From positions 1 to 57,847 of the forward strand of contig DAIPGN010000015.1 in assembly GCA_036771835.1 (NCBI GenBank): DNA of 57,847 nucleotides. The letters are read 5' to 3'. The notes beneath the pieces are model-generated. The model worked only from the letters and a program-made list of their open reading frames with translations, searched no databases and was not told the origin of the DNA. The stretch comes from UBA4877 sp002399285 (GTDB taxonomy: Bacteria > Bacillota > Thermoanaerobacteria > Thermoanaerobacterales > UBA4877). This document shows positions 35,621 through 43,435 of this stretch, in pieces; position 1 is the first letter of the stretch, and every line of letters begins with the position of its first letter. The position numbers were made by a program, and so were the translations under genes.

Positions 35621-37006
35621 TTAAGCTCTTATTTCCTTCAAACGCCTGTCTATTTCTTCTACCTTTGCTCTCTCTCCTATCCACCAGTCCTGACTCCTTT
35701 GGGCATTGAGCCCTGCGACGGTCTTTCCCTGCTGTTCCACCCAGGTATAGTACTTGAGGTTGAACCATCTGTCGCGGTTATTGGCCGTTCCCTCCTGTAT
35801 ATAGTCTAGCTTTACATTCGCGAAGATGGAATCGTAATACACGGCGGCCTGAGTCCTGTCCATCCGTCCGTATCTGTCCTCCAGATCCGACATCACCGAG
35901 CGGTATCTGTCTATGGTATCCGTGAGTATCGTGACCACGTTCTCACCCTTGCCCAGTCTCATGAATTTGGCTGTCTTGATCGCCCCAAGCACATTGCAGA
36001 CTCCCGATATTCCAAAGACGGTGGACATCTGCCTGACGGTATCCTCCGCTATGCCGGCCTCGTCGGCCAAATAACGCATGCCTTCGGGATCGGTCAGCAG
36101 CCGCAGTCCTTGTTTTGACTCCATGTCGTCTATGCACATGAGCATATCCATGTTCATTACGTTGTGTATCCATGTGACATGTTTATCCCCAATGCCCTGT
36201 ATATCGTGGTCTCCGTATCCGTTGTTATACAGAGTGGGACACTGTACCGGCTCCAATCCCACTATCTTAAGACCGGGGAATAGCTCCTTCAGCCTGTCGC
36301 CCGCCGCAATGGTGCCGGCAGACCCCATGGCAGACACATATGCCGCGCATTTTCCGTTGCCTATGCCGCTTTTGCCCATATTCTCCACCATCTCAGCGAT
36401 GGTGTTTCCGGTGACATAGTAATGGAATCTATAGTTGGCCATTACTTCGAACTGGTTGAGTACCTTTACCTTAGGGTCTCTCGAGAGCTCTTTGCACTTA
36501 TCGTATATCTCCTTTACGCTGGACTCGCATCCCGGCGTCTTTATGTACCTTGCGCCATAGCCCTCTATCTTCTCAAATCTTTCCCGGCTCATCATCTCGG
36601 GAAGTATTACGACGGAATCGTAGCCCATTCTGGCGCCTACCCACGCCCCTCCTATGCCGTAATTGCCCGTGGAAGGATAGACCACCGTATTCTCGCCGGG
36701 AACTATCTCATTATACAGCTGCTTTTCAACTGTGACCGAATAGGTGGCGCCCACCTTATGCGAACCGGTGGGAAAATCCCTGCCGTACAGCACTATTATA
36801 TTGGCATCCACGCCGGTGAGCTCTTTGGGAAGCATCATGCAGCACGGCGTGCCGTCCTGTTTTTTCCATGTTATATTGAATAGATTTATGGGATCCAAGG
36901 GATCGGTCTCCTTAGCCTTTAAAGCCTTCTCCCTGATCTCCGGTTTTATCCTGTCGGGGTGCAGCATTTCTTCAAATGTGGGACCCCATATAAGTTGTTT
37001 TGTCAT
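35621..37006 (-). CDS. Fold-type II PLP-dependent lyase (cysteine synthase/threonine synthase family)
   Basis: 461 residues. The PLP lysine lies in GRDFPTGSHKVGATYS, and VVYPSTGNYGIGGAWVG forms the phosphate/substrate loop. It is not a standard cysteine synthase; the type occurs near knotted-carbamoyltransferase clusters. Because YgeX (2,3-diaminopropionate ammonia-lyase) is absent, it or the next gene may fill that role. The ATG at 37004-37006 has GGAGG seven bases upstream. Confidence 0.75.
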   Translation of the reverse strand: MTKQLIWGPTFEEMLHPDRIKPEIREKALKAKETDPLDPINLFNITWKKQDGTPCCMMLPKELTGVDANIIVLYGRDFPTGSHKVGATYSVTVEKQLYNEIVPGENTVVYPSTGNYGIGGAWVGARMGYDSVVILPEMMSRERFEKIEGYGARYIKTPGCESSVKEIYDKCKELSRDPKVKVLNQFEVMANYRFHYYVTGNTIAEMVENMGKSGIGNGKCAAYVSAMGSAGTIAAGDRLKELFPGLKIVGLEPVQCPTLYNNGYGDHDIQGIGDKHVTWIHNVMNMDMLMCIDDMESKQGLRLLTDPEGMRYLADEAGIAEDTVRQMSTVFGISGVCNVLGAIKTAKFMRLGKGENVVTILTDTIDRYRSVMSDLEDRYGRMDRTQAAVYYDSIFANVKLDYIQEGTANNRDRWFNLKYYTWVEQQGKTVAGLNAQRSQDWWIGERAKVEEIDRRLKEIRA

Positions 37007-37042
37007 ATTGATCCTCCTCATTCATGCTTATTAAAGTGATCT

Positions 37043-38290
37043 TTATCTTATCCCGATCGAATGCAGTTTTTCGACGAGATCGCTCATCTCCGGCCGCACT
37101 GTCATGGCCTGGCCTGCCGCCCTTTGGGCGCTCCTTATATCCTTGAGCCCATTGCCGGTGACCACGACGGCGACTCTTTCGTCCGGCTTGAACCCGCCTT
37201 GCCCGGCCATCTTCTTAAATCCCGCGAAGCCGGTCACGCCGGCCGGCTCTCCGAAAACTCCCGTCTCTCTCGCCAGCTCTTTCATGGCATCCAGTATTTC
37301 TCCGTCCGTGACGGACACCATGTCCCCGCCGCTCTTCCTTACGGCACGTAAAGCCTTGGCCCAGTTTCTCGGCGCGCCCACGTCTATACTGTCCGCAATG
37401 GTATTCCCCTTGATAAATTTGACCTCTTTATTGCCCTTCCTAACGGCATCGAATATAGGGCTGCACCCTTCCGCCTGTACCCCGATTATCCGCGGTATGC
37501 GGTCTATAAAACCTATCTCCTTCAAATCATAAAACGCCTTATACAAACTGCTGATACAGCAGCCGTCTCCCACGGCTATAAAGACCTCATCGGGCACGTT
37601 CCAATCCAGCTGCTCCGCTATCTCCAGGCCGCATGTCTTTTTGCCCTCCACAAGATAGGGATTTATTCCGCAGTTCCTGTCGTACCAGCCGTACCTCTCT
37701 ATGGCCTCCTCGGAAAGCCGGAAGGCATCCTCATAATCTCCCTTCACCAGCATCACGTTGGCGCCGTATATCAAAAGCTGCGTCACCTTGGCGACCGGCG
37801 CATCCTCCGGGACAAATATGAAACTCTTCAGCCCCGCCACGGCGGCAAAACCCGCCATCGAGCCGGCAGCGTTCCCCGTGGATGAACAGGCGATGGTACT
37901 GCGCCTGAAATCCAATGCCTTGGCAACGCCGACGCTGCTCGCCCTGTCCTTTAACGAGCCCGTCGGATTTCTTCCGTCGTCCTTTATGTATAGCTCCTTT
38001 ATTCCGTATTTACCAGCTAAACGCTTGGAATTGTAAAGCGGTGTAAAGCCGACGGACAGAGGCTGTATGTGCGACACGTCGTCGACAGGCAGTATCGGCA
38101 GGTATCTCCAATGAGTACAATTTTTATCATGCTTCAGATCTTCTCTTGTAAACATTTTTTTAACGGCATCATAATCATAAATAACGTCCAGCGTACCGTC
38201 CAGTCCGCAATGCGGACAGGTATACATGTCTAGTTCCCCGTCGTATGTCCTCCCGCAGAGAACACATTTAAGTTCGGCCACATTCGACAT
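37043..38290 (-). CDS. Threonine synthase-like PLP enzyme
   Basis: 415 residues. An N-terminal zinc-ribbon segment, CVLCGRTYDGELDMYTCPHCG, is followed by the PLP lysine GRNPTGSLKDRASS and the CSSTGNAAGSMAGFA loop. Threonine synthase would be the default call, but it lies first in a purine operon with no threonine genes, so a lyase acting on a purine-derived amino acid is possible. A sigma-54 promoter lies about 40 bases upstream of its GAGGAG-site start. Confidence 0.75.
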   Translation of the reverse strand: MSNVAELKCVLCGRTYDGELDMYTCPHCGLDGTLDVIYDYDAVKKMFTREDLKHDKNCTHWRYLPILPVDDVSHIQPLSVGFTPLYNSKRLAGKYGIKELYIKDDGRNPTGSLKDRASSVGVAKALDFRRSTIACSSTGNAAGSMAGFAAVAGLKSFIFVPEDAPVAKVTQLLIYGANVMLVKGDYEDAFRLSEEAIERYGWYDRNCGINPYLVEGKKTCGLEIAEQLDWNVPDEVFIAVGDGCCISSLYKAFYDLKEIGFIDRIPRIIGVQAEGCSPIFDAVRKGNKEVKFIKGNTIADSIDVGAPRNWAKALRAVRKSGGDMVSVTDGEILDAMKELARETGVFGEPAGVTGFAGFKKMAGQGGFKPDERVAVVVTGNGLKDIRSAQRAAGQAMTVRPEMSDLVEKLHSIGIR

Positions 38291-38328
38291 TGATTCATCT
38301 CCTCAAGCTACTCGTTCACATAAGATCA

Positions 38329-38345
38329 TTGCAAGAAGTATGCCA
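38329..38345 (-). promoter_or_regulatory. Sigma-54 (-24/-12) promoter of the purine operon
   Basis: Minus strand: TGGCAT-N5-TTGCAA, which fits the TGGCAC-N5-TTGC sigma-54 consensus with the essential GG and GC. It is about 40 bases upstream of the first gene of the operon and downstream of the gene of a sigma-54 activator. Confidence 0.8.
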
Positions 38346-38388
38346 TCCCTATTTATAAGGCATTAGGGGCAAAGCAGGAATTGAATAT

Positions 38389-38403
38389 TTATCATTCTGA
38401 TAA
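38389..38403. promoter_or_regulatory. Upstream activator site 1
   Basis: A palindrome, TTATCA-TTC-TGATAA, about 45 bases upstream of the -24 element. Two similar sites lie at 38434-38448 and 38451-38465. They are probable binding sites of the adjacent enhancer-binding protein. Confidence 0.65.
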
Positions 38404-38433
38404 AAACACGGCGGATATTATATAAAAATACAT

Positions 38434-38465
38434 TTATCAAAATGATAATAATATCATTCTGATAA
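38434..38465. promoter_or_regulatory. Upstream activator sites 2 and 3
   Basis: TTATCA-AAA-TGATAA (38434-38448) and ATATCA-TTC-TGATAA (38451-38465), the latter overlapping the stop codon of the regulator gene. With their flanks they form a near-perfect 38-bp palindrome (38431-38468) followed on the minus strand by a short T-run, so the same DNA may also end the regulator transcript. Confidence 0.6.
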
Positions 38466-40238
38466 ATGTATCGAATACCGCTTTATCTTTCTGTAGAGCG
38501 TGGCTATGCCTATGCCCAGTTCATCCGCCGCCTTGAGCTTACCGCCGTAACTCGTTCCGTACCTGCGCAGCGCCTCGCAGATCAGTTCCCTTTCGCTGCC
38601 CCTCATGTCTATACTGCCGCCGTCGGTATCCCCCGACCCGCTGCGGTCCGTCCTGAATTTCTCCGGCAGGCTGAATACGTGGATCACGGGCGACTCTTCC
38701 ATATTTATGGCATATTCTATGGTGTTCTCCAATTCCCTCACGTTCCCCGGCCAGGTATACTGCCTCAACGCCTTCATGGCTTCGGGAGCGATGCCGGAAA
38801 TATTTTTGTTCAGGATGCCGGAGTATTGTCCGATAAAGTATTCTATCAACGGCTCCAAGTCCTCCAACCTCTGCCTGAGCGGGGGTATATTCAGCGGAAT
38901 GACGTTAAGCCTGTAATACAGGTCGTCACGGAATTCGCCCTTTCTCACCTTGCTCTCAAGATTGCTGTTGGTCGCCGCGATGATCCTGACATTTATCTTT
39001 GTGCTCCGGTTTGAACCTAATCTCTCTATCTCCCTTTCCTGCAGCACCCTCAAGAGTTTTACCTGCAGATGGATGGGCATGTCTCCGATCTCGTCGAGGA
39101 AGATCGTCCCGCCGTCCGCCATTTCGAATTTACCCGGTTTGCCGCCCTTTCTCGCGCCGGTGAAGGCTCCTTCGTCATAGCCGAAGAGCTCGCTTTCAAG
39201 AAGATTATCGGGTATGGCGCCGCAGTTGACTGTGATAAACGGCTTATCCATACCGTCGCCGGTATAGTGTATGGCCCGGGCGAGTATCTCCTTGCCTGTG
39301 CCGCTCTCTCCGGTTATAAGTATCGTGGACCTACTTTTGGCTATCCTGAGTACGCGCTCTTTGAGCTCTACAATGGGCCGACTGACCCCGATAAAATCAT
39401 CCAGGCCGATCTTGTCATGGGGCTGCATCATGTCATAGAAGAGCTGGTGGAATTTTGCCATCGGCCTCAGCAAGACCATGGCCCCAAATAAATTTTTTTC
39501 GAAGCTCAGGGGATACGCGGATACGAGAAACGGCTTCTCTTCCCCATCAAGGTTTATGAAGAGCTCCTTCTCCTCGATCTCCCTCCTCGTGGAAATGACG
39601 TCGTGGAGAAAGGCCAGGCCGGGCCAGCTGTCGATGGTGGCGTCCTGCCAGTCGTCCAGACTCATAAGCTCCCTTGCCGAAGCATTGATATGCAGCACCT
39701 TCCCATCCGCCTCAAAGGCTATGACGGGATCGGGTATCCTGTCTATCAGGAGCATTATCTCCTGGGTATAGAGCCGTTCCTCCTCCCTGAGCTTAGCCTT
39801 TACCACGCTGGCGGCTATCAGCCCCGCCATCTTTTCTATGAAGAGCTTATGGGATGGCAGTCTTTCCATGAAATTTTGCTTTTGCTCATCGGTAAAGCAG
39901 ACGAGGCCTATGACTCCGAATACCGTTCCGCTGTCGGCAATGGGTGCCGAGAGTTCCGCCTTTTCCTCACAGTCGCCGTGTTTGTAGCATTTTTTGCATA
40001 TCTCCTCTTCCCCGGCCGTCTCTACGACTATTCCCTTGCCCTTTCTTATCACGTCGCTGTAGACTGCACCGTCCTCATTGAGGTACCTGCCTACACGGTC
40101 CCTGTATTTGCCCGTTCCCGCTATCCTCTTGAGCCTTCTGTCCACAATCTCCACATCCAGGTTGAGTTCCGAGGCTATGGCCTCGCTGACCTGGGAACAT
40201 ATGTCCTGTATTTTCTCCAATTCGGATATATCAGTCAT
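38454..40238 (-). CDS. Sigma-54-dependent transcriptional activator
   Basis: 594 residues. The N-terminal sensory region has a GAF-like part with a cysteine motif C81-X2-C84-X5-C90 (CKKCYKHGDC), then a PAS-like part (about 160-270: DRIPDPVIAFEADGKVLHIN). The AAA+ domain has Walker A GESGTGKE, the sigma-54 contact loop GAFTGA and Walker B GGTIFLDEIGDMP. A Fis-type helix-turn-helix ends the protein (ADELGIGIATLYRKIKR). It should activate the adjacent sigma-54 purine promoter. The gene follows modC by a few bases and may be part of the mod operon. The ATG at 40236-40238 has AGGGG eight bases upstream. Confidence 0.92.
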   Translation of the reverse strand: MTDISELEKIQDICSQVSEAIASELNLDVEIVDRRLKRIAGTGKYRDRVGRYLNEDGAVYSDVIRKGKGIVVETAGEEEICKKCYKHGDCEEKAELSAPIADSGTVFGVIGLVCFTDEQKQNFMERLPSHKLFIEKMAGLIAASVVKAKLREEERLYTQEIMLLIDRIPDPVIAFEADGKVLHINASARELMSLDDWQDATIDSWPGLAFLHDVISTRREIEEKELFINLDGEEKPFLVSAYPLSFEKNLFGAMVLLRPMAKFHQLFYDMMQPHDKIGLDDFIGVSRPIVELKERVLRIAKSRSTILITGESGTGKEILARAIHYTGDGMDKPFITVNCGAIPDNLLESELFGYDEGAFTGARKGGKPGKFEMADGGTIFLDEIGDMPIHLQVKLLRVLQEREIERLGSNRSTKINVRIIAATNSNLESKVRKGEFRDDLYYRLNVIPLNIPPLRQRLEDLEPLIEYFIGQYSGILNKNISGIAPEAMKALRQYTWPGNVRELENTIEYAINMEESPVIHVFSLPEKFRTDRSGSGDTDGGSIDMRGSERELICEALRRYGTSYGGKLKAADELGIGIATLYRKIKRYSIHLSE

Positions 40239-40243
40239 GAGCA

Positions 40244-40924
40244 TCACCCCTGATCCCAAGGTTCCGTAAAATCATCCGGGTCATCGCAGACTTTCAGCTG
40301 CCTGCCATGGCACAGATAGAGTATGTTGCCGGTAATACTCCTCACCATGTCGTCATGGGATGCGATCATCACCGGTATGCATTTTTCCGAGGAGATCTTC
40401 CTTATTAGCGCAAAGGCATCCCGCGAAGTCCTCTTATCCAGGGACGAGGTCGGTTCATCGAAGAGCAGAATATCGGGTTCCATTATGAGCGCCCGTGCGA
40501 TGGCCGCCCTCTGTCTCTCTCCTCCCGAGACCTCTCCGGGGTATTTATCCTTTAGGTGAGCTATATTCAGCTCATCCAAAAGTTTTACAGCCAAGCTGCG
40601 GTCTTCATCCGTGACCCTGCTTCTGGAAAAAAGTACGTTATTCATCAGAGTGAGATGAGGAAAAAGGGCGTTATCCTGAAGCACCATGCCAACCTTCCTT
40701 TTGCCGGGACTTAGATCTATGTCCCTCTCCGCCGAAAACAGAATCCCTCCGTTCAAGACTATTTCCCCTTCATCCGGCGCCGTAAGCCCCGCGATACACT
40801 CCAGCAGCGTCGTCTTGCCTGCGCCGGAACTCCCCATGACCGCCATGATATCGTCGTCAAGAGTAAAATCCACATCCAGCATGAATGAATCGCCATATCT
40901 CTTGCTTATGTTTGACGTCAGCAC
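40244..40924 (-). CDS. modC: Molybdate ABC transporter ATP-binding protein
   Basis: 226 residues. Walker A GSSGAGKTT, Q-loop region, signature VSGGERQRAAIARAL and Walker B DILLFDEPTSSLD are complete. It lacks the C-terminal molybdate-binding (TOBE) domain of longer ModC proteins. It is adjacent to modB with overlapping stop and start. It powers molybdate import needed by the molybdenum hydroxylases. Confidence 0.88.
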   Translation of the reverse strand: MLTSNISKRYGDSFMLDVDFTLDDDIMAVMGSSGAGKTTLLECIAGLTAPDEGEIVLNGGILFSAERDIDLSPGKRKVGMVLQDNALFPHLTLMNNVLFSRSRVTDEDRSLAVKLLDELNIAHLKDKYPGEVSGGERQRAAIARALIMEPDILLFDEPTSSLDKRTSRDAFALIRKISSEKCIPVMIASHDDMVRSITGNILYLCHGRQLKVCDDPDDFTEPWDQG

Positions 40925-41592
40925 TATCTGCTCACCCTTTTCGAAACGAATTTTTCGGACAACAGCTCGACGGACAGCGAAGCGGCAAGGGCTATGGCGA
41001 CGATGACCGCGCCGTATAGCCAGGCCGTCTTTAAATCCCCCTGCTCCACGCAGAAGTACAGCGCCAGCGGCAGAGTCTGCGTCCTTCCAGGTATGTTGCC
41101 CGCCACCATGAGCGTGGCGCCGAATTCCCCCAGCGCCCGTGAAAAGCCGAGTATGACTCCCGAGAAAAAGGAGGGCCAGGCCAACGGCAGCAGCACCACA
41201 AAAAATATTTTACGATCACCGGCGCCCAATACCTTTGCCGCTTTGACATAATTTGTATCCACCGACCGGAACCCGGCATCCATCGACCTATATACCATCG
41301 GAAAGGATACGACGGAAGATGCGATCACGGCCCCCAGCACCGTAAATACCACCCTGACGCCCACGGAATTCAGGAAGGAGCCCAAGGGTCCTCTCAGGCC
41401 AAAGGTCATCAATATTATAAAACCGACAAAGGTCGGCGGAAGCACCATCGGAAAGGTAGCAATGACGTCTATTACGCGCCTTAGACCGTCATTCCTCATA
41501 CCGGCGTAGACACACAGAAACGAGACAAATATATTGATGGCTGTGGAGATCAAGGCGATCCTCAGCGAAACGTACAGAGGGGAAAGGTCCAT
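40924..41592 (-). CDS. modB: Molybdate ABC transporter permease
   Basis: 222 residues with about five membrane segments and the permease EAA-type loop (AAKVLGAGDRKIFFVVLLPLAWP). RALGEFGATLMVAGNIPGRTQT is typical of ModB. It lies between modA and modC with almost no spacing. Confidence 0.92.
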   Translation of the reverse strand: MDLSPLYVSLRIALISTAINIFVSFLCVYAGMRNDGLRRVIDVIATFPMVLPPTFVGFIILMTFGLRGPLGSFLNSVGVRVVFTVLGAVIASSVVSFPMVYRSMDAGFRSVDTNYVKAAKVLGAGDRKIFFVVLLPLAWPSFFSGVILGFSRALGEFGATLMVAGNIPGRTQTLPLALYFCVEQGDLKTAWLYGAVIVAIALAASLSVELLSEKFVSKRVSR

Positions 41593-41595
41593 GAC

Positions 41596-42351
41596 CTACA
41601 CCTCGAAGCCGTACTTTTTAAATATGTCCTTTGCCTTATCAGTCTGCAAAAAGTCTATAAACTTCTTGGCCGCATCTTTATTTTCACTTGCTTTTACAAT
41701 GACGGAAAAATAGGAGATCTTTTCATGGGAGGATTCCGGCGCAACGTCGGATATCTCGACCTTATCGGATATCATTGCGTCGGTTTTATATACGGCCCCG
41801 GCTCCGGCGCTGCCGCTCTCCACATATGCCAGGACGCTCCTGACGTCCTTGCCCATGACCAGCTTCGGCTGTACCTTATCCCAATTTCCCAGGTTAGTAA
41901 ATACCTCTTTGGCGTACCTGCCTGCAGGCACGCTGTCCGGTTCACCTATGGCAATGTATTGTAAATCCCCGGGGAGCTTGTCAAAGCTGACTTTCTCACT
42001 TCCCTTTCCCACGACCAGCACCAATTGATTTCCCGCCACCTCGGCAATACTATCGGCGTCTATCAGTCCGTCTTCATTCAATGAATCTATCTCCTTTCGC
42101 CCGGCCGAGACAAACACGTCCACAGGCGCGCCTTCCTTTATCTGATTGACGATAGTGCCTGATGAAGCATAGTTCACCGTTACCTTAACGTTGGGATCTT
42201 CATTTCCGAATGCGGTGATGATATCTCCTACCACATCCTTAAGGCTGGCAGCGCAAGATATATTAATCTCGGATTTTTCTTGCGGCCCGCCGCATCCAAA
42301 CATCGACGCAAGGATAACAAGAGTTAATATCAATAATGAAAACCTTTTCAT
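41596..42351 (-). CDS. modA: Molybdate-binding lipoprotein
   Basis: 251 residues. Signal peptide with lipobox SMFGC (Cys20), then the ModA fold: CAASLKDVVGDI, VNYASSGTIVNQI, GAPVDVFVSAG and the YVESGSAGAGAVYKTDA region that contacts the oxyanion. It captures molybdate at the membrane surface. The ATG at 42349-42351 has GGAGG seven bases upstream. Confidence 0.93.
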   Translation of the reverse strand: MKRFSLLILTLVILASMFGCGGPQEKSEINISCAASLKDVVGDIITAFGNEDPNVKVTVNYASSGTIVNQIKEGAPVDVFVSAGRKEIDSLNEDGLIDADSIAEVAGNQLVLVVGKGSEKVSFDKLPGDLQYIAIGEPDSVPAGRYAKEVFTNLGNWDKVQPKLVMGKDVRSVLAYVESGSAGAGAVYKTDAMISDKVEISDVAPESSHEKISYFSVIVKASENKDAAKKFIDFLQTDKAKDIFKKYGFEV

Positions 42352-42398
42352 AGGCAATCCTCCTCACATTTTATTAGCGTAGTAAAAACAGGCCATAC

Positions 42399-43076
42399 TT
42401 AAAATGTCGTGTATTTCAAACCATTCCCCCGGATTATGATATCGTTTCCCGTGCTGTCTTTGATATATGCCGCTGTATCGCGGGCGGCGCCCAGTCCGGC
42501 AATATCGGCCTTGTTCAGAATAATGAATATCCTGCCCCTGGCACCCTTTAAAAGACCCTTAGCTGTCAGCAGCTTGGCAATGAGCTTTGCGTCTACTTGC
42601 GAATTCAAAGCATACCCCGTCAGATCGCATACCCTCTCAGCCCTGTGCACATATTGCCCGTTCAGTCCCTTTCCCAACACATCCAGCCCTATGACCACGC
42701 ACGTTATGGTAGTAAACCTGGGCACCGCCGGTTCCCATTCGGCCGGAGTTTTGAGCGGCCGCCCCTTTGACCCATCCGCTTCTATCAATAGGACATCCCT
42801 CTCTATATCCTTCAATCTATCATCCGGGACGCCTACCAGCTTGCCGCTGCTCTCCATATCCCAGGCAAACACTATGGGGTTATCGTCGGACACCTCCCCT
42901 CCTTCAAATACCGTCCTCACGCCGGGTATAGGATATATATGCGTGGTGGTTGTTATCGCCACCGAGTACTCAGATACAAGTTCACCGGCAAGCTCTCTTA
43001 TGATCGTCGTCTTGCCTCCGCCGCCGACAAAGCTGACTATATCTCCCTGCGAAATACCCATAATATCCTTCAGCAT
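42399..43076 (-). CDS. yqeC: Selenium-dependent hydroxylase accessory protein YqeC
   Basis: 225 residues. A P-loop near the N-terminus (FVGGGGKTTIIRELAGEL), ITTTTHIYPIPG, and LLIEADGSKGRPLKTPAEWEP are characteristic of YqeC. Together with YqeB it marks organisms with labile-selenium molybdenum hydroxylases. It is 41 bases from modA and could be cotranscribed with the transporter and regulator. Confidence 0.9.
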   Translation of the reverse strand: MLKDIMGISQGDIVSFVGGGGKTTIIRELAGELVSEYSVAITTTTHIYPIPGVRTVFEGGEVSDDNPIVFAWDMESSGKLVGVPDDRLKDIERDVLLIEADGSKGRPLKTPAEWEPAVPRFTTITCVVIGLDVLGKGLNGQYVHRAERVCDLTGYALNSQVDAKLIAKLLTAKGLLKGARGRIFIILNKADIAGLGAARDTAAYIKDSTGNDIIIRGNGLKYTTF

Positions 43077-43147
43077 GTTATAAACACTCTCCTATTGGGA
43101 TATGCACAAAGTATATTAAACGATCATATCATAAAAAGGGGGTAAGT

Positions 43148-43435
43148 ATGATATCTTATGAAGGAATACTTAATAAAATAATATCATACGTCAAACGAAA
43201 CCGTTACGGTTCCGATAAAGTAACCGTCTCCCTATATGGACTGACCATCACATTAGAAAGAAAGATAGACTTATCCGTACCTCATGAGGTGACCGTAGTG
43301 ATACCCAGGGCTGAATACAGAAGAAAGATCAAGGATGGTTCCGAAGAGACAGAGGTCATACTAAACAGCATAACCGTAGTGCATGCGCCGCGTCATCCGA
43401 CTGAGGATCCCGGTACGGCAACGGTTAAATATTGA
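43148..43435 (+). CDS. Small hypothetical protein, sole plus-strand gene
   Basis: 95 residues, no cysteine, predicted mixed helix and beta strands, with a KIKDGSEETEVILNSITVV segment. I do not recognise the family. Support: a GGGGG ribosome site five bases before the ATG, a reading frame filling exactly the space between the divergent yqeC and the convergent yqeB, and a stop codon directly abutting the yqeB stop. A role in the selenium-hydroxylase system is only suggested by position. Confidence 0.65.
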   Translation: MISYEGILNKIISYVKRNRYGSDKVTVSLYGLTITLERKIDLSVPHEVTVVIPRAEYRRKIKDGSEETEVILNSITVVHAPRHPTEDPGTATVKY

